DNA of 64,000 nt, from NCBI RefSeq assembly GCF_029850875.1, contig NZ_JAOVAM010000002.1, forward strand, positions 248,001 to 312,000, in the 5' to 3' direction. The notes below the pieces were generated by a model. It was given only the letters and a program-made list of their open reading frames with translations, did no database searches and had not been told where the DNA came from. Position 1 is the first letter of the stretch. Each line of letters starts with the position of its first letter. This DNA is from Rothia similimucilaginosa (GTDB lineage Bacteria > Actinomycetota > Actinomycetes > Actinomycetales > Micrococcaceae). Below, piece by piece: positions 26,238 to 35,448 of the stretch. The position numbers and the translations under genes were made by a program.

Positions 26238-28838
26238 TTAGAACTCGCCCACGCTCAGAATCTTCAATACCGGGTACCCAGCCTCATCGGAGGCAACCAA
26301 ATCAACCTCGGCACGAATACCGAAGTCAAAGTTGTCTTCGGGATCGGCGAAGCTCTGCTGAACCTTCCACACGCCCGGATGCGCGGCGGTGTCCTCATCC
26401 ATGCTGACCAGGCGAGGCGAGCGCGCATCGGCGTCCGTGTAGATGTCGTCGTAGACGTCGAAGTAGTCGTCCATAGCGTCCGCCCAGCGGTCGGCATCCC
26501 AGCCGCACCACTCGTCCAGGGCGCCCAGGGCGCGGTCACGCTCCTCAGCGAAGAGCTCCACTCTGCGGAACAGGGCATTGCGCACCATCACACGGAAGGC
26601 GCGCAGGTTCTTCGTCACGGCGGGAGGCTCTTCCTCCTCGATGGAGGCGTGCTCGGCGGCAATGGTGGCGGTGTCTTCGCCGGCAGCTAGCTTCTCCCAC
26701 TCATCCACCAGGGAGGAGTCGGTCTGGCGCACGAGCTCGCCGAGCCACGCGATAATGTCGTCGAGCTCGTCGGTTACGGCAGAATCAGGGATGGTGTGGC
26801 GTAGCGCCTTGTACGCGTCAGAGAGGTAGCGCAGAAACACGCCCTCGGCACGTTCCAGCGAGTAGTACTGCACGAAGTCATTGAAGCCCATCGCGCGTTC
26901 GTACATGTCACGCACAATCGATTTGGGCCGCGGCTCAAAACGAGCCACCCACGGTGCGGACTGCTTGTAGGTCGTGTACGCCTGCTCAATGAGCTCCGCC
27001 AGAGGCTGCGGGTAGGTGACCTTGTCCAGCTCGTTCATGCGTTCGGTGTAGTCCACACCGTCCGCCTTCAGCTGTGCCGACAGCTCGTTCTTTGCCTTGC
27101 GTTCCTGCGCGTACAGCACCTGGTTCGGCGATTCCAGGGTCGCCTCGATGAGGGAGAGCGCGTCCAGCGCGTAGCTGGGGGATTCGGGGTCGAGCAGTTC
27201 CAGTGCGGCGACCGCAAAAGCGGACAGCGGCTGGTTCAGGGCAAAGTTATCCTGCAAATCCTCGGTCAGGCGCAGGTAGGAGCCGTGCTCGTCCGGGGTG
27301 TTGGTTCGCTCAATCACGCCGCCGGTCAGCAGCTCCTTGTAGATACCGATTGCCTTGCGCAGCAGCTCGCGGCGGCGCGCAGGGCTCTCGTGGTTCTGCT
27401 GGATGATGCGGTACGCGGCAACGACCGGGTTCTCCGGGCGGTGCATCAGGTTCAGCAGCATCGAGTGGGTGATGTCGAAGGAAGAGGTTAGCGGCTCCGG
27501 GGCGGCTTCTACCAGCTGGTCAAAAGTCTTCTCGGACCAGCCAACGAAGCCTTCCGGTGCCTTCTTACGCTTGGAGGACAGTGACTGGTTAATGCGCTTA
27601 GTGTCGTCACCGAACTTCGCCTGAGCCTTAGCCAGCAGGCGAGCATTCTCAATATCGTGCTCGGGTGCCTGAACCACCACGGTGCCGGCGGTATCAAAAC
27701 CGGCGCGGCCGGCGCGTCCAGCAATCTGGTGGAACTCGCGGGCGCGCAGACGACGGCTGCGGGCACCATCAAACTTCGACAGCGCCGTAATCAGCACGGT
27801 ACGGATGGGAACGTTAATACCCACACCCAGGGTGTCGGTACCGCAAATCACCTTGAGCAGGCCCTCCTGAGCCAGTTGCTCCACCAGGCGGCGGTACTTG
27901 GGTAGCATACCCGCGTGGTGAATACCGATACCGGCACGCACCAGCTTATTCAGTGCCTTACCAAAGCCCGGACCGAAACGGAACTTCGCAATCAGCTCCG
28001 CGATGCGTTCCTTATCTTCCTTCGAGGCAATAGCCACCGACAGCAGCGCATTCGCCTGCTCCAGCGCCGCCTTCTGCGAGAAATGCACAATATAGACCGG
28101 AGTCTGCTTGGTCTGCACGAGCTCCTGCACCGTCTCCTGAACCGGGGTGGTGGAGTAGTAGAAATGCAACGGAATAGGACGCTCAGAATGCGCCACCAGG
28201 TCACTCTCACGACCGGTCAGCGCCGTCATCTCCTCCTGGAAGCGAGTCGTATCGCCCAGGGTCGCGCTCATCAGCAGGAACTGCGCCTGCGGAAGCTCCA
28301 GCAGGGGAAGCTGCCACGCCCAGCCGCGCTGCGGGTCAGAGTAGAAATGGAACTCGTCCATAATGACCTGGCAGAGGTCCGCATCCTTACCCTCGCGCAG
28401 GGCAATATTGGCGAGAATCTCCGCGGTGCAGCAGATAATGGGCGCCTCCGTATTAATGGCGGAGTCGCCGGTAATCATGCCCACGTTCTCGGCACCAAAA
28501 ATATTGATCAGATCAAAGAACTTCTCAGACACCAGCGCCTTAATGGGGGCGGTATAGTAGGAGCGCTGACCGGTTGCCAGGCCCGTAAAATGCGCGGCAA
28601 CAGCCACAGTGGACTTACCCGAACCGGTCGGGGTTGCCAGCACCACGTTATGTCCGGCGGCAATGCTCAGAACAGCCTCGTCCTGGGCGGTGTACAGGGT
28701 CATGCCCCGGGTCGAAATCCACTCGGTGAAGGATTCATAGATTTCTTCGGCGGTGAGGGGGTTGCTCTTAAAATCGCGTCGATTGTAGTCGCCGGGATTC
28801 TCACCCAGCGTGGGAGAAAGAAAATTCAAAATACTCAT
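26238..28838 (-). CDS. SKI2-like DEAD/DEAH helicase with C-terminal DUF3516
   Basis: The 866-residue protein is a superfamily 2 helicase of the actinobacterial DUF3516 group. It has motif I TPTGSGKSTVA near residue 70, motif II DEFHF (an unusual DEFH box), motif III SATLG, motif V CGTDTLGVGINVP and motif VI HQIAGRAGRAG near residue 375. The second half (about 480-866) is the conserved acidic DUF3516 region. Relatives are thought to be RNA helicases distantly like Mtr4/Ski2; their substrate is not established. The start has only a weak GGAATCC upstream. Confidence 0.9.
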   Translation of the reverse strand: MSILNFLSPTLGENPGDYNRRDFKSNPLTAEEIYESFTEWISTRGMTLYTAQDEAVLSIAAGHNVVLATPTGSGKSTVAVAAHFTGLATGQRSYYTAPIKALVSEKFFDLINIFGAENVGMITGDSAINTEAPIICCTAEILANIALREGKDADLCQVIMDEFHFYSDPQRGWAWQLPLLELPQAQFLLMSATLGDTTRFQEEMTALTGRESDLVAHSERPIPLHFYYSTTPVQETVQELVQTKQTPVYIVHFSQKAALEQANALLSVAIASKEDKERIAELIAKFRFGPGFGKALNKLVRAGIGIHHAGMLPKYRRLVEQLAQEGLLKVICGTDTLGVGINVPIRTVLITALSKFDGARSRRLRAREFHQIAGRAGRAGFDTAGTVVVQAPEHDIENARLLAKAQAKFGDDTKRINQSLSSKRKKAPEGFVGWSEKTFDQLVEAAPEPLTSSFDITHSMLLNLMHRPENPVVAAYRIIQQNHESPARRRELLRKAIGIYKELLTGGVIERTNTPDEHGSYLRLTEDLQDNFALNQPLSAFAVAALELLDPESPSYALDALSLIEATLESPNQVLYAQERKAKNELSAQLKADGVDYTERMNELDKVTYPQPLAELIEQAYTTYKQSAPWVARFEPRPKSIVRDMYERAMGFNDFVQYYSLERAEGVFLRYLSDAYKALRHTIPDSAVTDELDDIIAWLGELVRQTDSSLVDEWEKLAAGEDTATIAAEHASIEEEEPPAVTKNLRAFRVMVRNALFRRVELFAEERDRALGALDEWCGWDADRWADAMDDYFDVYDDIYTDADARSPRLVSMDEDTAAHPGVWKVQQSFADPEDNFDFGIRAEVDLVASDEAGYPVLKILSVGEF

Positions 28839-29271
28839 GAGGATTCCAGTCTATCGGGAATAGCGCGGGTGCGGGGGCGTTATCGTTACGAGGGAACAAA
28901 CGGGTACTCGCGGAGTGTTTGCGGGGTGTTCGCTGCATCTTTGCAGGGTGGTTGCGGTTCCTTTGCGGAGCGTTCCGGAGGTGCGGTGCCGCGCTAAAGC
29001 GGGAATTCCCAAAATTCGTGTAGTGTAGAACAAAGCACTAAAAGTGCAGTGGTGCAAAAACTTGGTGCTTAGAAGGTCGAAAACACAGACCTCCATGTCG
29101 TATAAATTGCCACCTAGGTTCAAGTCCTCCGATTGACGCCGGCTCATACCGTGCGGTTGATACACGCCCCAAAATACGTTGCATAAATAACGACACACCC
29201 CACCTAATACACTCTTAGTGTTGCGTGCCACATTGATAAAGGAATAGGGTAAGAGAAAGGAGAAACGTTGA
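28839..29271. other. Gene-free interval between divergent helicase and ABC genes
   Basis: About 430 bases. It contains an imperfect inverted repeat ACACTCTTAGTGT near 29208-29220, 50 bases before the ABC gene, that could be an operator. Minus-strand frames here show no ribosome site and no coding bias. Confidence 0.5.
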
Positions 29272-31137
29272 ATGACTGAATGCAATGATGACAAGGCACA
29301 AGAAAACGTTGCGCGTGAAGAATCTACGCATGAAGAATCCATGCATAACAAAACTACGCAGGAAAAAGCCGCTCAGAAAAAATCTGCACAGGAAATAACC
29401 GGCAGCGAACTGCGCAAGGCCGAAGAGGAAGCCCTCAAAAAGCGCCTCGCCCTGCGTGTCACTGCGCCCGGACACAAATACCCCTGGCACCGCTGGGCAA
29501 TCCCCATCGTGGGTGAAGCTACCGCAGGTATCGGCGCAATCCTGATTCCCGTCATGGTAGGTCAATTCATCAACCAGTACATCGCAGGAAAAGCCACCGA
29601 CGCCTGGCCCATGTTCTGGGTAGTTGTCGCATCCATCACCTTCATCGTGATTAACGAGTTCTTCGGCTGGGGTACCTCCATGACCCTCAGTGCAGAACTC
29701 GGCCGCGATTGGCGCATCTACATCAACCGGCTCATGGGCAAAACCCGAGCCAGCGTAGACTCCGGCGAAGCGGTCACGGTCATGAACAAAGATGTACGCC
29801 GCATTACGGACGTCTACTTCTCACTGCCGCTATTCGTTAACGCCATGATCATCGCGACCCTCGGTGCCGTGCAGCTCTGGCTCATCAACCCCGTCACTGC
29901 GGTCGTCACCCTTATCGGCACGCTCATTGTGGTCGTCGTCATCGCCTGGTACTCGACCTTCCTCGAATCCAAGATTGGCGAATACCGCGAAAAGGACGGC
30001 GAAGCCTCCTCACGCGCCTCCGACATCGCCACCGGTCTGCGCACCATCGCCGGCCTCGGCGCCGAAGAACAGATACGTGAACGCTACCACCGCGGCACCG
30101 CCGAAGTCTTCGACAGCTACATGCGCTACGAAAAGACGCACCGCTGGATGTACCTCATCCGCGCACTGCTCGGCGGTGCCGTCACCCTGCTCGGCATCGG
30201 CTTCGCCCTCACCGGCCACGTCGAAAACGGCCGCTGGGTCTCCGACACGCCCGCTGCGTCCCTGGTGACCGTCGCCTCCATTATCGCGATGATGGGCGGC
30301 CCCATCTGGATTACCCAGAACTTCCTCACCGCATGGCGATACGCCAAGATTGCGCTCGCCAAGGTCGCCCGCCTCGAAGGTCACGCGGGCGTACGCCAGG
30401 GCGTGCTGAAGAGCCCGCGCACCGATGAAGAAATGGCGCAGCTGGCACGCGCCGTACAGGCAGTCGAGGCGAGCACCTTTGAGGTGTCCGTACCCGTCGC
30501 TCCCACCGGCGCTAGCAACCCGCGCATCGTGTACGTCAACCCGCGCGACTACAACCTCACCGCGCAAGACTACGCCGAGGCGCTTGCCCGCACCCTGCGA
30601 CGTGGGGGAGAGGACCTCAAGGACGCTACCGGCCGCCGCGTGCTGCTGAGCGAGCCGAACCCCATGATTTTCGCCGGAACCCTGCAGGAGCACCTGCGCC
30701 TGGGCACCGTGCCGAACCCCGACGAGGAGCTGGCACAGGCAAAGGACCAGGAGCTGCTGAAGATTACCGACTCCCGCGAAATCGCCTACCGACTGGGCGG
30801 ACGCAACCCCGAAGACTACTTCGCCGCCCGCATCACCAGTGAAGGCGCGAACCTCTCCGGTGGTCAGCGTCAGCGTCTGGCACTCGCCCGTGCGCTCGCA
30901 CAGGATGCGCAGGTGCTCATCCTGACTGAGCCGCTGAACTCCGTGGACGAACCCAGCCAGCGCTACATCTACGATGCGATGGAAACCCAAATCGGTAGCG
31001 ACCGCCTGCCCGTCGGTTATCCCGGCCTGCTACAGGATTTGGAGCAGGTCTACGTTGTCTCCACGACCGCGGAGACGACCCGCCGCATGGAACGCGACGG
31101 CTACCCGGAAACCACTCAGAATCAGGAGGTGAACTAG
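29272..31137 (+). CDS. ABC exporter half with catalytically dead nucleotide-binding domain
   Basis: This 621-residue fused permease/ATPase has a charged N-terminal extension (1-65), six membrane helices (about 70-365) and a nucleotide-binding domain from about 400. The domain retains the signature LSGGQRQRLALARAL (528-542), but Walker A is absent, the Q-loop reads LLSEPNPMIF, Walker B ends LILTEPL with Thr for the usual Asp, and the H-loop histidine is replaced (VVSTTAE). It cannot bind ATP in the normal way and should supply only the signature face to its partner. AAGGAG precedes the ATG. The partner gene follows one base after its stop. Confidence 0.88.
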   Translation: MTECNDDKAQENVAREESTHEESMHNKTTQEKAAQKKSAQEITGSELRKAEEEALKKRLALRVTAPGHKYPWHRWAIPIVGEATAGIGAILIPVMVGQFINQYIAGKATDAWPMFWVVVASITFIVINEFFGWGTSMTLSAELGRDWRIYINRLMGKTRASVDSGEAVTVMNKDVRRITDVYFSLPLFVNAMIIATLGAVQLWLINPVTAVVTLIGTLIVVVVIAWYSTFLESKIGEYREKDGEASSRASDIATGLRTIAGLGAEEQIRERYHRGTAEVFDSYMRYEKTHRWMYLIRALLGGAVTLLGIGFALTGHVENGRWVSDTPAASLVTVASIIAMMGGPIWITQNFLTAWRYAKIALAKVARLEGHAGVRQGVLKSPRTDEEMAQLARAVQAVEASTFEVSVPVAPTGASNPRIVYVNPRDYNLTAQDYAEALARTLRRGGEDLKDATGRRVLLSEPNPMIFAGTLQEHLRLGTVPNPDEELAQAKDQELLKITDSREIAYRLGGRNPEDYFAARITSEGANLSGGQRQRLALARALAQDAQVLILTEPLNSVDEPSQRYIYDAMETQIGSDRLPVGYPGLLQDLEQVYVVSTTAETTRRMERDGYPETTQNQEVN

Positions 31138-31138
31138 C

Positions 31139-32887
31139 ATGGCAAAGCAGCTCCCCATCGAAACCCCCGCTTATGTGGCACGCCGCATGTGGAACTACCT
31201 CGCAGTGCATAAGGGGCGGGCCCTCTACACCTTCGTCATCTACATGGTCAGCACCCTCATGGGTGCGGTGGTGCCCCTGCAGATTGGTGCCACTGTGGAC
31301 GACGTGGTGGCGGGCAAGTTCTCCAGCTACCCGTGGCAGCCGATTCTGATTATCCTGGCGGCGTTCATCGTGCAGGCGATAACCCTCATGGTCTCCTCGT
31401 ACAGTGCGGCCCGACTAGGTGCACTCGTCACCCGTGACGCCAACCAGGACACCCTCGACGGCACCCTCGATCTGGACGCACGCACCGTGGAAGAAGCCGG
31501 TAGCGGCGACCTGCTCACCCGCGTGACCGACGACCTGTCCTCGGCAGCAAACGCTGTCAGCACAGACCTTCTCGGTGCAATCTACGTGATTCTGTACTTC
31601 CTGGTTTCCACGATCTCTCTGGCGTTTGTGAGCCCAGCAATGGGCCTGATCATGCTGCCCATGATTGCCGGTCTGGCGCTCATTATGTCGAAGATGCTAC
31701 CGCTCATGGCGGCACGCAACCAGGCCACCCAGGAGCGCGTGAGCGACCTCAACAGCGTGCTGACCGAGAATATTCGCGGCACATCCACGATCCGTGAGCT
31801 GGGCGTTCACACCGCCCGCGAGGACGCCTTCGCCGGCGAGAACAAGCGCCAGTTCGCCGCGCAGCTGGGCATGGTGCGCATCCGCCAGCTGTACTTCACC
31901 GTGGACGCTATCAACGCTTGGATCCCCACGGTTCTGTGCATGCTCTGGGGCGCCGCCTGCGTGGCTCTCGGCTGGGCAAGCTGGGGTGCCGTAGCGACCG
32001 CCTCGGTCATGGTTTTCAGCCTGCGAACCCTCGCCGACATGCTGAACCACCACGTTAGCAACCTGCGCATCATGCTCGTGAACATGGGCCGCGTGTTCGG
32101 CGTGGTCTCCTTGGCGAAGAAGCAGCGTGAGGAGCGTGCACAGCACCGCGCCGAAGCGTTCGCCGCCGTGTCTGATGAAGCCGTGAAGAACCCGGAGTAT
32201 GCCGTTGACTGCTCCCACGTCTCGTACGGCTACTCGCCGGACGCTCTCGTTCTGGAAGGCATCAACCTGAAGATTCGCCGCGGCGAAGCGCTCGCCTTGG
32301 TGGGTCGATCCGGCTCGGGCAAGACCACCCTGGCTCGTCTGATTGGTGGTTCGCTGACCGCCTTGGACGGCACCATTAACGTGATGGGTCGCCCGGTGGG
32401 TCACGGCGACTTCCCGACCGATGCCGCCACCGACGGCCGCCCGCGTCTGCTGGTCTGCACCCAGGAAGCACACGTCTTCTTCGGTACTCTCGCCGATAAC
32501 TTTACGGTGGTCGTGCCGGATGCAACCGTCGAGCAGATGCGCGAGGTACTGGACGCTATCGGTGCCCGCTGGTGGCGCGACCTGCCGCAGGGCATGGACA
32601 CCGTCGTCAGCGGCGCGGATTCGCCTCTGACCCGCGACCAGATTCAACAGCTGGCACTGGCACGTATCGTGCTTGCTGACCCGCACGCCGTGATTCTGGA
32701 TGAGTCCACCACCCAGCTGGAGCTCGCGGACGCAACTGAGTCCCTGAGTGCCGTGCTGGCGAACCGTGCGGTGCTAATCATTTCGCACGATGCGCGTATC
32801 GCCTCACTGGCTGACCGTGCGGTCCTGTTGCACGAGGGCAGGATCATTGCGGAGGGCTCCCCGGCAGAGATTTTCGCCCTGACCTAA
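31139..32887 (+). CDS. ABC exporter half with intact Walker motifs and degenerate signature
   Basis: The 582-residue fused permease/ATPase has six membrane helices (about 25-320) and a nucleotide-binding domain with Walker A GRSGSGKTT (389-397), Q-loop Gln442, Walker B AVILDE (517-522) and H-loop His550. Its signature reads LTRDQ (497-501) in place of LSGGQ. Together with the preceding protein it would form a heterodimer with one composite ATP site. AGGAGGTGAAC overlaps the end of the upstream gene, so translation is probably coupled. The exported substrate is unknown; peptide, lipid or drug export are all possible in this family. Confidence 0.9.
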   Translation: MAKQLPIETPAYVARRMWNYLAVHKGRALYTFVIYMVSTLMGAVVPLQIGATVDDVVAGKFSSYPWQPILIILAAFIVQAITLMVSSYSAARLGALVTRDANQDTLDGTLDLDARTVEEAGSGDLLTRVTDDLSSAANAVSTDLLGAIYVILYFLVSTISLAFVSPAMGLIMLPMIAGLALIMSKMLPLMAARNQATQERVSDLNSVLTENIRGTSTIRELGVHTAREDAFAGENKRQFAAQLGMVRIRQLYFTVDAINAWIPTVLCMLWGAACVALGWASWGAVATASVMVFSLRTLADMLNHHVSNLRIMLVNMGRVFGVVSLAKKQREERAQHRAEAFAAVSDEAVKNPEYAVDCSHVSYGYSPDALVLEGINLKIRRGEALALVGRSGSGKTTLARLIGGSLTALDGTINVMGRPVGHGDFPTDAATDGRPRLLVCTQEAHVFFGTLADNFTVVVPDATVEQMREVLDAIGARWWRDLPQGMDTVVSGADSPLTRDQIQQLALARIVLADPHAVILDESTTQLELADATESLSAVLANRAVLIISHDARIASLADRAVLLHEGRIIAEGSPAEIFALT

Positions 32888-32914
32888 GCCCGGCAGGTAT
32901 GCCCGTCTGATAGC

Positions 32915-32953
32915 GCCCGGTACTGTCTAAAGCGGTACCGGGCACTGTCTTTT
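32915..32953 (+). terminator. Terminator of the ABC operon
   Basis: GCCCGGTAC pairs with GTACCGGGC around an 11-base loop, followed by ACTGTCTTTT. Confidence 0.75.
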
Positions 32954-33115
32954 AATGGGCGAGTTCTGGGTGGGGTGTGTGCTGAAACCTGCGCTGGAAA
33001 AACTGAGCTGGAGTGGTGGTGCAGTACCGCAATGCTTAAACGAAAATTTCGGAGAGAATCACTTGTCACCCACAAAACTTTCAGCTAGTGAGAATCATTG
33101 TGATAACCTGGCAGA

Positions 33116-33255
33116 GCGATATGGGGTGCCTTGACGCCATGCCCCTTCACCAGCACAAAGTCTTCTGATAGGTGCACCCGGTGAAGTACATGCTTCTCAA
33201 GGCTGAGAGAATCACCCATTGAACCTGCTCTAGTTCGAACTAGCGAAGGGATTAT
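33116..33255 (+). ncRNA. Thiamine pyrophosphate (TPP) riboswitch
   Basis: The conserved TPP aptamer parts occur in order: GGGGTGCC (33123-33130), GGCTGAGA (33201-33208), ACCC, GAACCTG (33221-33227), CTAGCGAAGGGA (33240-33251). P1 is formed by CGATA and TATCG flanking the element. The P3 arm is enlarged to about 65 bases with internal TTCACC/GGTGAA and GCAC/GTGC helices. The start codon of thiD-tenA follows at 33261, so the AAGGG of the conserved 3' end is also the ribosome site; control is probably translational. Confidence 0.94.
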
Positions 33256-33260
33256 CGATA

Positions 33261-34961
33261 ATGGCAGAGCAGCCTACCGTGCGCACCAGCACACCCGCCA
33301 CGAACACCGCCGTTGGAACCCTCAACGTGCCGAGGGTCCTCTCCATCGCGGGAACCGACCCCTCCGGCGGTGCAGGCATTCAGGCGGACCTCAAGTCCAT
33401 TACCGCTTCCGGCGGTTACGGCATGTGCGTGACCACCTCACTGGTCGCCCAGAACACCTGCGGAGTGCGCGAAGTATTCACCCCGCCCCTGGAATTTTTG
33501 ACCGCGCAGCTTGCCGCTGTTTTTGATGACGTCACCGTTGACGCCGTGAAAATCGGCATGCTCGGGGACGCAGATACGATTCGCACAGTCCGCACCTGGC
33601 TGAGTGAGCACCCCGTGCCCGTGGTCGTGCTCGACCCGGTCATGATTGCTTCTAGCGGTGACCGCCTGTTGCAGGCGGAAGCGGAGCAAGCGCTGCGCGA
33701 CCTCGTGCCGCTCGTAGATGTGATTACCCCGAACGTTCCGGAGCTTGCCGTGCTCTGTCAGAAAGAGCCCGCCCAGACGTTTGATGAGGCTCATGAGCAG
33801 GCGGCGAACCTTGCGGCGGATACCGGAACCACCGTGATTGTGAAGGGTGGCCACCTGCACGGTGAGGACGCCGGTAACACCGCGGTCTTCCCGGATGGCA
33901 CCTGTGCGCATGTGCGTACCCCGCGCCTGGAAAGCCGCAATACGCACGGCACCGGATGCTCCCTGTCCTCCTCGCTGGCAACCCGCCTGGGCGTGGAACT
34001 GCTACAGCATACCGAAGCCGCAGAGCACGCTGCAGACCAGCAGCTGACCAGCGAAGACACCCACCGCGCCCTGCAGTGGAGCACCCGCTGGCTCCACGAA
34101 TCCATCGCCGCAGGTGCCGGATTGCAGGTTGGCTCCGGTGAGGGCCACGGCCCGGTGGATCACGCCGCTCGTGCCCGCCGTCTGGAGGCTGCCGCTTCCT
34201 CGTACCCGTGGCATCACCTGCTCGCCACCACCGACTCTGAGGGCAATACTCTTGACGGCACCAGCCCGGAGCGTCTGCTGCCGGTCAGCCCTGTGCCCGC
34301 TGGTAAAGCCGTCGTAAAGCCCGCCGGTCCGTGGACCGCCGCCCTCTGGGCAGCCGGTGGCGAAACCTGGCACCAGATTCTGGACCTGCCCTTCGTGCGT
34401 GCCCTCGGTGAAGGCACCCTCGACGAGGACCTGTTCGCCTTCTACCTGGACCAGGACGCCCTCTACCTGCGTGATTATTCGCGTGCGCTCGCGACTCTCT
34501 CGGCGCGTGCTGATACCGCTGCGGCGCAGGTGCACTGGGCAGCCGGTGCGCACGAGGCGATTGCTGCCGAATCGCAGCTGCACGAGGGCTGGTTGGCGAA
34601 CCGTGCGCGTCTCGGTGGCGCCTCGCCGATTACGATGGGGTACACGAATTTCCTGCGTGCCTCTGCTGCCGGTGATGATTACGTGGTCGGTGCCGCGGCG
34701 ATTCTGCCCTGCTACTGGCTGTACGAAGAGGTGGGCGCTGTGCTCTCCTCACAGAATCACGCGGACCACCCGTACGCGGAGTGGTTGAGCATGTACGGTG
34801 GTGAGGATTTTGCCGCGGATGTGGCCCGTAGCCTCGCGGAGGTAGAGCGTGCGTTTGAGGCGGCTTCACCGGCTCAGCGTGTGCGTGCGGCGCGGGCGTA
34901 CCTGTCGGCGTGCGTGTACGAGCGTGAGTTCTTTGATCAGGCGCACCGAGCATTGCGTTAG
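33261..34961 (+). CDS. Bifunctional HMP/HMP-P kinase and TenA-type aminopyrimidine aminohydrolase
   Basis: The 566-residue product fuses ThiD (about residues 22-285) to TenA (about 350-566). ThiD phosphorylates hydroxymethylpyrimidine and its phosphate; it shows SIAGTDPSGGAGIQADLK, VDAVKIGMLG, LDPVMIASSGDRLL, VKGGH and THGTGCSLSSSLA. TenA salvages or hydrolyses aminopyrimidines; it shows DLFAFYLDQDALYLRDYSRAL, the catalytic Cys in ILPCYWLYEEVG and the Glu in CVYEREFFDQA. The TPP riboswitch directly upstream confirms a thiamine role. No thiE, thiM or thiC is in the window. Confidence 0.95.
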   Translation: MAEQPTVRTSTPATNTAVGTLNVPRVLSIAGTDPSGGAGIQADLKSITASGGYGMCVTTSLVAQNTCGVREVFTPPLEFLTAQLAAVFDDVTVDAVKIGMLGDADTIRTVRTWLSEHPVPVVVLDPVMIASSGDRLLQAEAEQALRDLVPLVDVITPNVPELAVLCQKEPAQTFDEAHEQAANLAADTGTTVIVKGGHLHGEDAGNTAVFPDGTCAHVRTPRLESRNTHGTGCSLSSSLATRLGVELLQHTEAAEHAADQQLTSEDTHRALQWSTRWLHESIAAGAGLQVGSGEGHGPVDHAARARRLEAAASSYPWHHLLATTDSEGNTLDGTSPERLLPVSPVPAGKAVVKPAGPWTAALWAAGGETWHQILDLPFVRALGEGTLDEDLFAFYLDQDALYLRDYSRALATLSARADTAAAQVHWAAGAHEAIAAESQLHEGWLANRARLGGASPITMGYTNFLRASAAGDDYVVGAAAILPCYWLYEEVGAVLSSQNHADHPYAEWLSMYGGEDFAADVARSLAEVERAFEAASPAQRVRAARAYLSACVYEREFFDQAHRALR

Positions 34962-35013
34962 TTTGCCGGGCGCTGCGCTAGGGTAGTACCGGAGCCAGCT
35001 CGTAGGTGCTTTA

Positions 35014-35043
35014 GGTACCGATGCTTTTAGGTGCCGGTTTTTT
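35014..35043 (+). terminator. Probable terminator of thiD-tenA
   Basis: GGTACC pairs with GGTGCC around a 10-base loop and is followed by GGTTTTTT. Confidence 0.5.
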
Positions 35044-35236
35044 GGCTGAATACTGCCTCAGCATGGTGCGAGATGGGTGATTGATGCTTCACTCAGACTG
35101 CCGCCGGTTCGGCGGTTGTGCCGGTTATGCTTAAGGCGTCGGTGAAAACCGTTTACGGTAGGATTCCGGCCCTCACCCAACTGGCTGATGTACCTGCCGC
35201 GCCCGCACCTCTACGGTGTGTAGCCGACCTAGGAAA

Positions 35237-35284
35237 GTTTGGCCCGCCGCAACCACCTCATCCAACCCCCGCGGCGGGCCAAAC
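35237..35284. repeat. Perfect 14-bp GC-rich inverted repeat
   Basis: GTTTGGCCCGCCGC pairs with GCGGCGGGCCAAAC around a 20-base loop. It may be a second terminator; on the minus strand it is followed by TTTCC. Confidence 0.65.
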
Positions 35285-35345
35285 GCCTTCCTTCCCGGGT
35301 TTTCTTCTCGGGCTCCGTTTGAAAGCGTTTCGCGTATAAATCCCG

Positions 35346-35395
35346 CATAGAAATATCCCGTGCAGATACTCTCACCTGCACGGGATATTTCTATG
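35346..35395. terminator. Perfect 20-bp hairpin after the slipin gene
   Basis: The arms 35346-35365 and 35376-35395 (CATAGAAATATCCCGTGCAG and its complement) are fully complementary around a 10-base loop. It lies 54 bases past the stop of the minus-strand slipin gene. Confidence 0.75.
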
Positions 35396-35448
35396 TTTCT
35401 CACCGCTGCGAATCTGCCGCTGCGGCTTGCAATTCGGGGGAGAAGCGC

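Larger units (their letters stand above)
34962..35448. other. Gene-free interval with three hairpins
   Basis: About 490 bases between convergent thiD-tenA and slipin genes. Apart from the three inverted repeats listed next, no ORF with a ribosome site is visible. Confidence 0.6.

Noticed and set aside
27915-28997. 360-residue open frame on the plus strand
   Set aside because: Antisense to the helicase gene, whose motifs are unambiguous on the other strand.
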